This document shows positions 50,781 to 59,717 of a DNA stretch of 64,000 nucleotides, piece by piece. Every line of letters starts with the position of its first letter. Positions within the stretch are counted from its first letter, which is position 1. The translations under genes and the position numbers were made by a program. This stretch comes from Brachybacterium sp. FME24 (GTDB lineage: Bacteria; Actinomycetota; Actinomycetes; Actinomycetales; Dermabacteraceae). The stretch spans positions 1 to 64,000 of the forward strand of contig NZ_JABUXV010000012.1 of the NCBI RefSeq assembly GCF_014897705.1, in the 5' to 3' direction. Below the pieces are notes generated by a model, which saw only the letters and a list, made by a program, of their open reading frames with translations, was not told the origin of the DNA and did no database searches.

Positions 50781-51583
50781 GCTCGCGCGCCGTTCGGGGT
50801 GCGGCGGCGCCACTGCGCCAGGGCGGCGATCGCGATGACGGCGGCCACCAGGCCGGCGGCGACGGCAGTGGTCGGCGAGTGCGGCTGGTCGCTCGCCCGG
50901 CCGACGGCGATCCACACCAGGCCCCAGATCATCGCGAGCGGGGCCGCGATGGGTCGACGCCCGGCGACGCACAGAGCCACCCCGACGACGGCGACGACGG
51001 CGAGCACCGCGACCGCGATCACTGCGGGGATGCCGAATCCTCTGAACCCGGAACCGGCCAGTGCGGCCGCGATGTTCGCGCAGGCCGCGACGCTCACCCA
51101 GCCCAGGTACAGGCCGAAGGTGCCGTCGACGACGAGACGGCCGACGGGGCCGCGCGGCGGGCGCGCCGTGGTGCGGCGGAACAGATCTGCGAGCACCGCC
51201 AGCAGTGCGGCGATCACCAGCACGCTGAGCCATACCCAGCCTGCCTGGATCACGAGGATCCACGCGGCGTTCAGCAGCAGCGAGGCGATCGCATGCCGCG
51301 CGATCCCTCGCTCGTCGCGAGGATCCCACCACTGCCACAGCGTGTACGCACCGAGCCCGACGTAGATGACCGACCAGATCGAGAAGGCGGAGCCGGCCGG
51401 CGAGAGGTGAGTGGCATCGGCGGCGAGCAGGCCGCCGGCGGCCTCGGCGATCGGGTCCCCACCGAAAGCGCCGACGCCGATCGAGGTGCCGACCATCGCG
51501 ACGAGGAAGCTGAGGGTGACCGCGATGCGGCGCCGCAGCGAGGCGCGGGCGACGGGGTCGCCGTCGGGGCGGGCGGTGGTCAT
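50777..51583 (-). CDS. TspO/MBR-family membrane protein
   Basis: The 268-residue protein has the tryptophan-rich TspO core LSPAGSAFSIWSVIYVGLGA followed by WQWWDPR, but is longer than the usual 155-180 residues and has extra helices. TspO proteins bind tetrapyrroles and isoprenoids and affect pigment regulation in other bacteria. Its place inside a carotenoid operon, with 4-bp overlaps both sides, suggests a role in pigment handling or sensing. Confidence 0.8.
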   Translation of the reverse strand: MTTARPDGDPVARASLRRRIAVTLSFLVAMVGTSIGVGAFGGDPIAEAAGGLLAADATHLSPAGSAFSIWSVIYVGLGAYTLWQWWDPRDERGIARHAIASLLLNAAWILVIQAGWVWLSVLVIAALLAVLADLFRRTTARPPRGPVGRLVVDGTFGLYLGWVSVAACANIAAALAGSGFRGFGIPAVIAVAVLAVVAVVGVALCVAGRRPIAAPLAMIWGLVWIAVGRASDQPHSPTTAVAAGLVAAVIAIAALAQWRRRTPNGARA

Positions 51584-53118
51584 GGGGTCTTCTCCTCGTC
51601 AGCGGGGTCAGCGGGGTCAGCGGTGTCGGGTCCGGGGCCCGCGGCGTTCTCGGCAGCGCGGGCGATGTTGCGCTGCATGCCCCCGAAGACGATGCCGTGG
51701 AAGGGCCATACGGCCCACCAGTACGCGTCGCCGAGCAGACCATGGGGGTGGAACACGGCGCGCTGATGCAGGACGGATCCGCCGTCGTCCGCCGCCTCGA
51801 CCCCGAGTTCCAGCCAGGCCCGGCCCGGCACGCGCATCTCGGCGCGAAGAAGCAGCAGGCGCCCCGGTTCGAGACGCTCGACCCGCCACCAGTCCAGGGC
51901 CTCGCCGACGGAGAGCCGGTGGGGGTGGCGTCGGCCGCGCCGCAGCCCCGGCCCGCCGACGATGCGGTCCAGGAGGCCGCGGGTGACCCAGCCGAGCCGC
52001 CAGGAGTACCAGCCGTGCGCCCCGCCGATGCCCTCGATCACCGACCACAGCGTCTTCGGGGAGGCCTCGACGCGGCGGCTGCGCTCGTCGCCCCGGGTGA
52101 CGCCGCCGGACCACTGCGGATCCTCGGGCAGAGGGGACGACGGCGCGCCCGCCGGCGCTGCGGAGTGCCAGGCAGTGGCCACGTCGAGGTCCTGGATGCG
52201 GTGCAGCGCAAGCTGGATGGCGCGGTCCACGCCCGTCAGTCCGCCCTCGGGGTCGGGAATGAGGGTGCGGACGGTGGAGTCCGAGGCGACCGATTCGTGG
52301 ATCAGCGACTCGACCAGAGGTCGGGCGATCCCGGTGGGCACCGGGGTGACCAGACCGATCCAGTGACTGGCCAGGCGCGGAGTCAGGACGGGGACGGCCT
52401 GGATCCGACGCGGTCGCAGTCCGGCGGCCCGCGCGTAGGCCCGGAGGAGGTCGGCGTAGGTGAGGACATCGGTCCCGGCGATGTCGAGAGTGCGGTTCAG
52501 CTCGCCCTCGACCCGGGCGGCACCGACGAGATAGTGCAGCACGTCGCGCACGGCGATCGGTTGGATGCGGTTGTGGATCCACCGCGGCGCGATCATCACT
52601 GGCAGTCGCTCAGCGAGGTACCGCATGACCTCGAACGAGGCGCTGCCGGAGCCGAGGATCACGGCAGCGCGCAGCACGACTGTGGGCACGGCTCCGGCCA
52701 GGAGAATGTCGCCGACCTCCTTGCGGGATGCCATGTGCGCGGACAGCTTCTCGCCCTCGGGATAGATGCCCCCGAGGTAGACGATGCGGCCCACTTGGGC
52801 GTGCTCCGCGGCATCGGCGAAGGCGCGGGCCCCGGTGCGGTCGCGGCCCGCGAAGCTGCGCCCGCCGCCCATCGCGTGGATCAGGTAGTAGGCCACGTCG
52901 ACGTCGGCGAGGGCCCGACGCAGGCTGGCGGGGTCCTCGACGTCGGCCTCGACGACCTCGACGTCGTCCCGCCAGGGGCGGCCGTCGAGCCGATCGGGGT
53001 GCCGAGCCATGGCGCGCACGCGCAGGCCCGCATCCAGGAGGGCGGGGATCAGGCGGCCGCCGATATAACCGGTGGCACCGGTGACCAGCACCAAGGGGGC
53101 GGGGGAGGCCGTGGTCAT
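51580..53118 (-). CDS. SDR-type NAD(P)-binding protein with DUF2867
   Basis: The 512-residue protein has the nucleotide-binding motif VTGATGYIGGRLIPAL at its start, YYLIHAMGGG at the active-site region, and a C-terminal DUF2867 domain (WWRVERLEPGRLLLLRAEMR). It is within the carotenoid operon, between crtE and the TspO gene, with 4-bp overlaps. A pigment-modifying role is an inference. Confidence 0.85.
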   Translation of the reverse strand: MTTASPAPLVLVTGATGYIGGRLIPALLDAGLRVRAMARHPDRLDGRPWRDDVEVVEADVEDPASLRRALADVDVAYYLIHAMGGGRSFAGRDRTGARAFADAAEHAQVGRIVYLGGIYPEGEKLSAHMASRKEVGDILLAGAVPTVVLRAAVILGSGSASFEVMRYLAERLPVMIAPRWIHNRIQPIAVRDVLHYLVGAARVEGELNRTLDIAGTDVLTYADLLRAYARAAGLRPRRIQAVPVLTPRLASHWIGLVTPVPTGIARPLVESLIHESVASDSTVRTLIPDPEGGLTGVDRAIQLALHRIQDLDVATAWHSAAPAGAPSSPLPEDPQWSGGVTRGDERSRRVEASPKTLWSVIEGIGGAHGWYSWRLGWVTRGLLDRIVGGPGLRRGRRHPHRLSVGEALDWWRVERLEPGRLLLLRAEMRVPGRAWLELGVEAADDGGSVLHQRAVFHPHGLLGDAYWWAVWPFHGIVFGGMQRNIARAAENAAGPGPDTADPADPADEEKTP

Positions 53119-54200
53119 GCGGGCTGTCCTGTTCTCGCGGAGGAGAGATCAGCGGCGCGGAGGATCTCCTGGGTCGCGGTGGTCATGGCTCGCACCAGAG
53201 GCGCCGGCAGGCCGTGGCGTTCGGCGGCCTCGACGGCACTGGTCAGATGCCACTGTGCGAGGTCCTGCGTCCAGGCGCGGGAGCCGCAGGTGGTGAGGAG
53301 TTCGCGGGCCTGCCGGGCATCAACCTGGTCGAGGTCCGGGCGGCCGACCAGAGGCTGCAGCTGGGGCCACGCGGAGGTGGTCGAGGCGTGCGCGAGCAGC
53401 GTGGTGCGCTTGCCCTCGCGCAGGTCTCCGAGGGCGCTCTTGCCGGTGCGGCCCTCGTCGCCGAACACTCCGAGCAGATCGTCGAACAGCTGGAACCCGA
53501 TGCCCAGGAGCCCGCCGATCTCGTCCAGGGCGGTCAGGATATCGGGGGACGCATCGGCCAGCAGGGCGCCCGCGTGCAGGGGGAGCTGGAAGGAGTAGGT
53601 GGCGGTCTTCAGCTCGGCGACGGCGAGGGCGTCCTGGAGGGCGGCGGTGTCATCGCAGAGTCCGAGCTGCAGGCGGACGTCGGCGAGCTCGCCGGCCGCG
53701 GAGGCGTGGACCGTGCTCTCGAAGAGGTCGAGCAGGCGGTCGACGACGGGGTCGGGGGCATCGCACCGGCTGACCGCGCGGTAGGCGGCGAGGAGGCCGA
53801 GATCGCCGGCGAGGATGCCGGCGGCGTCCGCATACCGCTGGGCGCCGTCCCGGGGGACGCCCTGCTCCCGCGCTCCGCGGGCGAAGCTGCCGGACAGCGT
53901 CGAGACACCGCGGCGGACCTGGTCGCCGTCGATGACGTCGTCCTGCACCACGAAGGCGGTGTGCAGGAGCTCGAGAGCGGCGGCGACCTGGATGGCGGCC
54001 GCCGGACGAGCCCCGTCGAGGGTGCGATGCGTGGCGACCAGCAAGGCCGGGCGGAACCGCTTCCCACCCTCTGCCGCGCGCGCGAAGGCCGCCCAGAGGT
54101 CATCGTGGTCGCGCATCGGCAGGGTGCCGGGGCGCTCGGCGCCGCGACGCAGCAGCCTCGTGAGCTCGTGGTCCACCGCCCATCGGTCCGCACTGATCAT
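53115..54200 (-). CDS. crtE: Geranylgeranyl diphosphate synthase
   Basis: The 361-residue prenyltransferase has the first Asp-rich motif in VVQDDVIDGD and the second region FQLFDDLLGVFGDE with GKSALGDLREGKRT. It makes the C20 precursor for CrtB. Start ATG at 54200 overlaps the idi stop. Confidence 0.92.
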   Translation of the reverse strand: MISADRWAVDHELTRLLRRGAERPGTLPMRDHDDLWAAFARAAEGGKRFRPALLVATHRTLDGARPAAAIQVAAALELLHTAFVVQDDVIDGDQVRRGVSTLSGSFARGAREQGVPRDGAQRYADAAGILAGDLGLLAAYRAVSRCDAPDPVVDRLLDLFESTVHASAAGELADVRLQLGLCDDTAALQDALAVAELKTATYSFQLPLHAGALLADASPDILTALDEIGGLLGIGFQLFDDLLGVFGDEGRTGKSALGDLREGKRTTLLAHASTTSAWPQLQPLVGRPDLDQVDARQARELLTTCGSRAWTQDLAQWHLTSAVEAAERHGLPAPLVRAMTTATQEILRAADLSSARTGQPA

Positions 54201-54751
54201 GTCGCTCTCCCGGGGGTGGGGTCGAAATGGTCGCGAAGCGCCGGCACCTGGGCGGTCATCCAGGGGCTGAGCGTCCACGGGGCCAGAACCACGAGCTCGT
54301 CGATCTCCGTGGGGGAGACCCATCGCAGGTCCATCACCTCGGCGGGGTTCGGAACCGGATCCCCTGCGGCCTCGGCGAGGAACACCGGACAGATCTCATT
54401 CTCGACCACCCCGGAGACATCCGTGGCGCGATACCGGAAATCGGGCAGGGCAGAGCGCACTGCGCGCACGTCCATGCCCAGTTCGTGCCGGGCGTGCCGG
54501 GCGAGGGCAGTGGGCATCGATTCGCCCTGGCGCGGGTGCCCGCAGAAGGAGTTGGTCCAGACTCCCGGCCAGGTGCGCTTGGTCAGCGCGCGGCGGGTGA
54601 GCAGGACGGATCCGTCCTCCCGCCGGAGGTAGCAGGAGAAGCCCAGGTGCAGCGGGGTGGTGGCGCTGTGGACGGTGGCGCGAGGCATCAGGCCGCGGGC
54701 GCGGCCGTCGGGGCTCATCAGGATCACGTGGTCCGTCTCTGCCATCTCCAT
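54197..54751 (-). CDS. idi: Isopentenyl-diphosphate isomerase, type I
   Basis: The 184-residue enzyme interconverts IPP and DMAPP. It has the active-site Cys in TNSFCGHPRQGES and the Glu-containing VVENEICPVFLAE. It is first in the carotenoid operon and supplies DMAPP for CrtE and for lycopene elongation. The ATG at 54751 is 5 nt after AGGAGG; a GTG at 54757 and an ATG at 54745 are possible. Confidence 0.92.
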   Translation of the reverse strand: MEMAETDHVILMSPDGRARGLMPRATVHSATTPLHLGFSCYLRREDGSVLLTRRALTKRTWPGVWTNSFCGHPRQGESMPTALARHARHELGMDVRAVRSALPDFRYRATDVSGVVENEICPVFLAEAAGDPVPNPAEVMDLRWVSPTEIDELVVLAPWTLSPWMTAQVPALRDHFDPTPGRAT

Positions 54752-54770
54752 CGGCACCTCCTCCCAAGTA

Positions 54771-54795
54771 CTTAGCCTGGCTATTTAAATGGACT
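54771..54795. promoter_or_regulatory. Carotenoid control region with palindrome
   Basis: TAGCCTGGCTA (centre near 54779) is a palindrome around one base, followed by ATTTAAAT. It lies in the 57-bp gap between idi and the divergent MarR gene and is the likely regulator site. Confidence 0.55.
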
Positions 54796-54808
54796 GTAGC
54801 ATCCAGGG

Positions 54809-55348
54809 GTGGTCCATGAGTCAAGAGGTGCAGACGCCGGATCGGGCACGTCGTACTGGTACGACGGCGCGGATTCTGCGGTGGCGATGCTGTCGGCGGT
54901 GCGCAGCTTCCGGGTGGCCGATACGGAGCTGCGGCGCCGTATGAGCGCCGAGATGGACATGAATGTGACCGACCTCGCGGCGCTGAGGCACGTCATCGCC
55001 CACGAGTTGGCCCAGGATCCGGTCACGCCGCTGGCCCTCGCCGAGCATCTGCACATCTCGGGGGCCTCGACCTCCAAGCTGCTGGACCGCCTCACGGCCT
55101 CCGGTCACCTCGCTCGAGCACCCCACCCGCACGACGGCCGGTCCCGCATCGTCGTGGCGACGGATCACGCCCACGCGCAGGTGCGCGAGCGCCTCACCCG
55201 CATGCACGAGCGCATGCTCGATATCGCCCACGAGGTGCCGCTGGAGTCCCGGCGCGCCGTGGTCGACTTCCTGCTCTCGATGGCCGAGCATCTCGGGAGC
55301 GAGGCCATTCCCGAGAAGCTCACCCCCCGCGACCGCGGGATCGACTGA
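54809..55348 (+). CDS. MarR-family regulator, CrtR-like
   Basis: The 179-residue winged-helix regulator has LALAEHLHISGASTSKLLDR and a wing with HPHDGRSRIV. In Corynebacterium glutamicum a MarR-type repressor, CrtR, is divergent from crtE and responds to GGPP; this gene has the same position. The GTG start lies 6 nt after TAGCAT, so a leaderless mRNA is possible. An 11-bp gap separates it from the FUSC gene. Confidence 0.85.
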   Translation: MVHESRGADAGSGTSYWYDGADSAVAMLSAVRSFRVADTELRRRMSAEMDMNVTDLAALRHVIAHELAQDPVTPLALAEHLHISGASTSKLLDRLTASGHLARAPHPHDGRSRIVVATDHAHAQVRERLTRMHERMLDIAHEVPLESRRAVVDFLLSMAEHLGSEAIPEKLTPRDRGID

Positions 55349-55359
55349 GGAGAAGAGAC

Positions 55360-56499
55360 ATGCGCTCACCCGTGCGAGAACGCGTGCAGGCCATGCTGGC
55401 GAAGGTTGCTGAGCCGGAGTCGGTCACGAGCCTGCTGCAGATCCTCAAGGGCGTCGTGGCCGGCACTGTCGCCTGGTGGCTGTCGGTGTACGTGCTGAGT
55501 TCGCAGCTGCCTTTCCTCGCCCCGTGGACCGCACTGCTGACGGTGCATGCGACGGTGTACCGATCTCTGGCCCGCGGGGTGCAGACCACGATCGCCTCGA
55601 CGATCGGGGTCGCGATGTCTTTCGCGATCGGAGCCTGGTTGGGGGTGAGCGTCTGGACCTTCGCCCTTGCCCTGCTGATCGGCCTGCTCGGTGCCCGTGT
55701 CTCCTGGATCCGCGACGAAGGGGTCGCGATCGCCACCACCGCGATCTTCGTGCTGGGCAGCGGTTTCGGTGCGCAGCAGCCGTTCCTGCTCGATCGGATC
55801 CTGGAGGTCGGCCTCGGCGTCGTCGTGGGGATCGCCGTGAACCTCATGCTCATCCCGCCCCTGCGGGACCGGCAGGCCGCGCGCTACGTGGACAGCATCA
55901 ACCGTCGTATGGGCGAACTTCTCACCGACATCGCCGATGGCTTCTCCGCCGCCGGGGGCACCGAGCGGGCCGACGCCTGGGTCGAGGAGACCACGTCGAT
56001 GAGCGGTGAACTCTCGACCGCTTGGCAGATGGTGCACTTCGCCCGCGAGAGCGAACGGGCCAACCCGCGTCCCCGATTCCGACGGGTGCGCGCGGGCGGC
56101 ATTCGCTCGGCCCGCGAGATCCCTAGCGACGAGGCCTCCTACGAGAACATCCTCTCCCGGGTGGAGGAGGGGATCTCCCATCTGCGCCATCTGGCCCGCA
56201 CGCTGCGCGAGGGTGCGTACGCCGAGGGTGATTGGGATACCAACTTCCGGGAGAAGTGGGTCGCGATCGCCCGCGATGCGGGGCGGTCCATCGCGGATCC
56301 CGACGCCGAGGTGGAACCGGTCGCCGACCGTCTGTCCGCGCTGGCCGTCGACCTGGCGGACAACACGGTGCTCCCGCGGCACTCCTGGCCGCTCTACGGC
56401 TCCCTGATCTCCAGCATGCAGCACCTCACCGTCATCGTCGACGACGTCGCTTCGGCGCGGGCGGCGCGTGAAGGCGGGACGGAGAACCCTGAGGGCTGA
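55360..56499 (+). CDS. FUSC-family membrane protein
   Basis: The 379-residue protein has about six membrane helices in the first half (SLLQILKGVVAGTVAWWLSV, LAPWTALLTVHATVYRSLAR) and a soluble helical second half, as in FUSC/aromatic acid exporter proteins. It is 11 bp after the MarR gene with Shine-Dalgarno GAGGAGAAG. An export role linked to carotenoid or isoprenoid stress is an inference. Confidence 0.82.
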   Translation: MRSPVRERVQAMLAKVAEPESVTSLLQILKGVVAGTVAWWLSVYVLSSQLPFLAPWTALLTVHATVYRSLARGVQTTIASTIGVAMSFAIGAWLGVSVWTFALALLIGLLGARVSWIRDEGVAIATTAIFVLGSGFGAQQPFLLDRILEVGLGVVVGIAVNLMLIPPLRDRQAARYVDSINRRMGELLTDIADGFSAAGGTERADAWVEETTSMSGELSTAWQMVHFARESERANPRPRFRRVRAGGIRSAREIPSDEASYENILSRVEEGISHLRHLARTLREGAYAEGDWDTNFREKWVAIARDAGRSIADPDAEVEPVADRLSALAVDLADNTVLPRHSWPLYGSLISSMQHLTVIVDDVASARAAREGGTENPEG

Positions 56500-56539
56500 A
56501 CTGCTCCAGGCGACATCCTCGATCAGGGCCGATGTGCAC

Positions 56540-56569
56540 GGGCTCCTCGCGACGGTGCGCGAGGAGCCC
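56540..56569. terminator. Bidirectional terminator
   Basis: A perfect 12-bp stem, GGGCTCCTCGCG with CGCGAGGAGCCC, and loop ACGGTG, between the convergent stops at 56499 and 56590. Confidence 0.8.
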
Positions 56570-56589
56570 TGGGGCAGGGATGCCGTGGA

Positions 56590-58020
56590 TCAGAACGCTC
56601 CGGCTGCCACCTGTTCGGTGCGCTCCCGCTGGCGCTCGACGTCGCGGGGGTAGACCTTGTAGAACAGGGTCCAGTAGATCGCGTTGAGCAGGTACGGGGT
56701 GACGACGAACCAGAGGAACATGGACTGGCTGCTGAAGGCCTCGGCCACGAAGCCGAGCCCCAGCACCATCAGCGCGGTCAGGCCTCCCTGGATGAGGGAG
56801 GACAGCATCGCGAAGGCGGTGGCGTTCAGCTGGGTCGGCACCACGTTGGAGACCATCGGCAGCACGCAGCCGGAGAACCCGATCGAGAACACCAGGCCCA
56901 GCAGCAGGTTGAAGGGGATGGAGACGAGGAAGCCCTCGTAGGGCACCTGGGTCACCAGGGCCACGGTGGCGGCGAAGGAGACCAGGTAGATCTGCATCAG
57001 CATGATGCGCCCCTTCTCCCCGAACTTCTTCACGAACAGGTCCGCCAGGCGGCCGCCGAGGAAGCTCGAGAAGACTGCGCCGATGGAGAAGGCCGACATC
57101 GCCATGGTGGCCTCGAAGACGCTCAAGCCGCGTTCGACGACGAGGAAGTTCGGGTAGAAGGCGAACAGCACGAGGCTGGTGACCAGCACGATCATGCCGG
57201 CCATGAGGGAGATGGTGGGGATCTTGAACAGTCGTGCGCCGTCGGAGATCTTGAACTTCCCGGCCTCGGACATCATGTCCTCGCGGGCGGTGTTCTGGCG
57301 AGGGTCCTTCACCCAGGCCGCGATGAGCACGCCGGACAGGATGGAGATCGCGCCCATCGTCCACATGGCATAGCGCCAGGCGTCGCCGTCGGGGTTGTCA
57401 CCGCGGGCGAAGAGGCCGATCGCCGGCCCCATGAGGATTCCCGTGCCGGTGCCGATCGCGCGGATGGTGCCGTACGCCTTGCCGCGCTGGGACTGCTTGA
57501 ACAGGTCCGGCAGCAGGCCGTTGATGATCGGTTCGGAGGCGACGGTGCCGACCACGCTGATGGAGTAGAGGATCAGCAGCCAGGTGAAGTTCGGGGCGAA
57601 GCCCGAGGCGACGGTCCACAGACCCCAGATGCCGGTGACCAGGATCAGGATCCTCTTGCGGCCGTACTTGTCGGCCATCATCGCCCAGAACGGCCCGAAC
57701 AGCATGCGTGCGAACTTGCTGATCGAGCTCATCACGCCGAGCATTCCCTCGCCGATGCCGAAGGCGGCTCCGATGAGCGGGAAGAAGGTGTTGATCAGCC
57801 CGCCCTCGGAGTTGTCGACGGCCTGGGAGAAGCCCATGGCGGCCATGGCCTTGCCGTTGCCCGTGGTCTCCTCGGTACCGGTGGCGCCCGGGCGACGCCG
57901 GTCGCTGTTGACGACGGCGACGCCGGGGTCGAGGTTGGTCGGGCGCGCGAGGATCGTGCCGGTCTCGGTGGTCACCGAGCCGGGGGCGGTGTAATCCTCG
58001 CCCAGGGGGGTGTTGCCCAT
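56590..58020 (-). CDS. MFS transporter
   Basis: The 476-residue protein has a long polar N-terminus of about 75 residues and then 12 predicted helices. The cytoplasmic MFS motif is MMADKYGRKRILILVTG. Substrate unknown; the next gene upstream is a homocysteine methyltransferase-like enzyme, so a sulfur or methyl compound is possible. Start ATG at 58020 follows AGAGGAAA. Confidence 0.87.
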   Translation of the reverse strand: MGNTPLGEDYTAPGSVTTETGTILARPTNLDPGVAVVNSDRRRPGATGTEETTGNGKAMAAMGFSQAVDNSEGGLINTFFPLIGAAFGIGEGMLGVMSSISKFARMLFGPFWAMMADKYGRKRILILVTGIWGLWTVASGFAPNFTWLLILYSISVVGTVASEPIINGLLPDLFKQSQRGKAYGTIRAIGTGTGILMGPAIGLFARGDNPDGDAWRYAMWTMGAISILSGVLIAAWVKDPRQNTAREDMMSEAGKFKISDGARLFKIPTISLMAGMIVLVTSLVLFAFYPNFLVVERGLSVFEATMAMSAFSIGAVFSSFLGGRLADLFVKKFGEKGRIMLMQIYLVSFAATVALVTQVPYEGFLVSIPFNLLLGLVFSIGFSGCVLPMVSNVVPTQLNATAFAMLSSLIQGGLTALMVLGLGFVAEAFSSQSMFLWFVVTPYLLNAIYWTLFYKVYPRDVERQRERTEQVAAGAF

Positions 58021-58051
58021 AATTTTCCTCTCGGGGCCGCACGGGGCGGCG

Positions 58052-58069
58052 TCGAACAGCAGTGTTCGA
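58052..58069 (-). promoter_or_regulatory. Palindrome upstream of the MFS gene
   Basis: TCGAACA-GCAG-TGTTCGA is a perfect 7-bp inverted repeat, 32 bp upstream of the MFS ATG. It could be an operator or an mRNA hairpin. Confidence 0.5.
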
Positions 58070-58143
58070 AGATATGGATGCGGAGGTTCTGCTGGCCCGC
58101 CGGGGATGTCCGACGGCCGATCCGGATCAGCGGTGATTCCGGG

Positions 58144-58196
58144 GTTGCCAAAGTTTGCGTCCAGCACCTGCGCACTGAAACCAGTTGCCATTGGTT
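58144..58196 (-). promoter_or_regulatory. Candidate operator cluster for the MFS gene
   Basis: GTTGCCA is repeated at 58144-58150 and 58184-58190, each followed 5 bp later by TGC. The second copy lies within the inverted repeat AACCA-n8-TGGTT (58179-58196). The 40-bp period is near four helical turns. Confidence 0.45.
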
Positions 58197-58549
58197 GCAG
58201 GAACCGCGTGCCGGCGCGGGAGGCCGAGCCGGGAGGAGTTCTGCACCGGCTCCGGCACGTCGTGCCTGGTCGCCACGAATGACCGAGAAAGCTACTTTTC
58301 GGTAGGAATCAGGGAGTATTCAGCCGTCGATTCGCCACGAGCCGATCTGTGCGGGAGACGCGCGTCATGCCGTGGGGTGCCGCGCGCCCGGGCGAGGGGC
58401 TCCTCGGCCTCCGGGGCGGCCTTGCCCGGGCGCACGGCGATCTTCGGCGCGCTCGACCGGGTGTCGCGCTCGACATCGGGTCGACACCGGGTTCCAGCCG
58501 GTCGTCGAGTGACTCCCAGTGCGCCCGGCGGCCCCGGCGGGCGTCGGGC

Positions 58550-59596
58550 TCAGGCGCGCGAACCCAGATCGACGATGTGCTCGGGAAGGCGCTCGTTGCT
58601 GCCATACATGAAGTGGTTCTCCATGCGTTCGGAGAAGCGGCTCGCCGCTGTGGTGCGGCCGACGGCCTCGGCGACCTCGCGGATGTGGATCGGGGCAGCG
58701 CCGCAGCACACGCCCAGGTAGTTCACGCCCAGCTCGAGCGCCTCCTGGGCGAACGCGCCGATCTCGTAGCGGTTGGTGAACAGCGGGTCCAGAGCAGTCG
58801 GGAAGGTGCGCCCGTGCGGGGCGGGGACGCTCGCGGCGTCGTCCGAGAGGTTGAAGAACGTCGGCTCTTCCTCGGTGGTCCGGTAGGGGATCGGCAGCGC
58901 CCCCACATGACAGGAGACGGCCTCGCGGATCTGGCGCAGCCAGGGCATCATCGTCTCCGGCCCGCGGAAGCAGTTCAGGCCCACCACGTCCGCCCCGGCC
59001 TGCTCCAGGCGCTGGGCGGTCTCGACGATGCCGACGCCGTCGGCCATCTCCTGGAAGGCCATGGGGGCCAGGGTGAGCACCACCGGCAGGCCCGAGGACT
59101 TCGCGACCTCGAGGGCGGCCAGCGCCTCCCCGGCGTAGTAGAAGGTCTCCCCGACGATCAGGTCGGCGCCCTCCTCGACAGCCCAGCCGACCATCTCCTC
59201 GAACATGTCGCGCACCTCGTTCTGGCGCACGGAATCCGCAGGATCCCAGATGTTCGAGTTGGAGATGTTGCCGGCCATGAGGTTCCCCGGGACCGCGTCG
59301 GCGACCTCGCGAGCGACCTGCAGTGCCGCCCGGTTCAGGGGTTCGAGCAGGTCCTCCTTGCCGATCACCCGCATCTTCTCGCGGTGACCGTTGTAGGTGA
59401 ACGCCTCGACCACGTCGGAGCCGGCGCGCTGGAAGTCGACGTGCAGGTTCCGCAGCGCCTCGGGGAACTCGAGCGCGACCTCGGGCACGAACTCGCCGGC
59501 CGTCAGGTAACCGCGCCTCTCCAGCTCGAAGAGGAAGCCCTCGGCCACGATGACGGTGCCCGCGTCGAGACGCTCGGTCAGCTGGTTCTGCGTCAT
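58550..59596 (-). CDS. Homocysteine S-methyltransferase family protein
   Basis: The 348-residue barrel enzyme has the zinc ligands: Cys in GLNCFRGPE and the CC pair in YLGVCCGAAP. It would move a methyl group to homocysteine or a related thiol from betaine, S-methylmethionine or another donor. It lies upstream of an MFS transporter on the same strand, but 529 bp separate them. Confidence 0.88.
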   Translation of the reverse strand: MTQNQLTERLDAGTVIVAEGFLFELERRGYLTAGEFVPEVALEFPEALRNLHVDFQRAGSDVVEAFTYNGHREKMRVIGKEDLLEPLNRAALQVAREVADAVPGNLMAGNISNSNIWDPADSVRQNEVRDMFEEMVGWAVEEGADLIVGETFYYAGEALAALEVAKSSGLPVVLTLAPMAFQEMADGVGIVETAQRLEQAGADVVGLNCFRGPETMMPWLRQIREAVSCHVGALPIPYRTTEEEPTFFNLSDDAASVPAPHGRTFPTALDPLFTNRYEIGAFAQEALELGVNYLGVCCGAAPIHIREVAEAVGRTTAASRFSERMENHFMYGSNERLPEHIVDLGSRA

Positions 59597-59717
59597 GGTC
59601 TGCTCTCGATCGTCGGTGACTGCGGAGTGGGTCGATCCGAGAGCGTAGCGGGGGCGCGGGCCTCTCGTCGCGTTTATGGCTCCCTATGAACGGGGCCTCG
59701 CGATCCCCCGTACCGGC

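Larger units (their letters stand above)
58021..58549. other. Regulatory intergenic region upstream of the MFS gene
   Basis: This 529-bp gap has no recognised gene. It holds the palindrome at 58052-58069, two GTTGCCA copies 40 bp apart (58144, 58184) and the inverted pair AACCA/TGGTT at 58179-58196. I saw no riboswitch signature. Confidence 0.6.
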
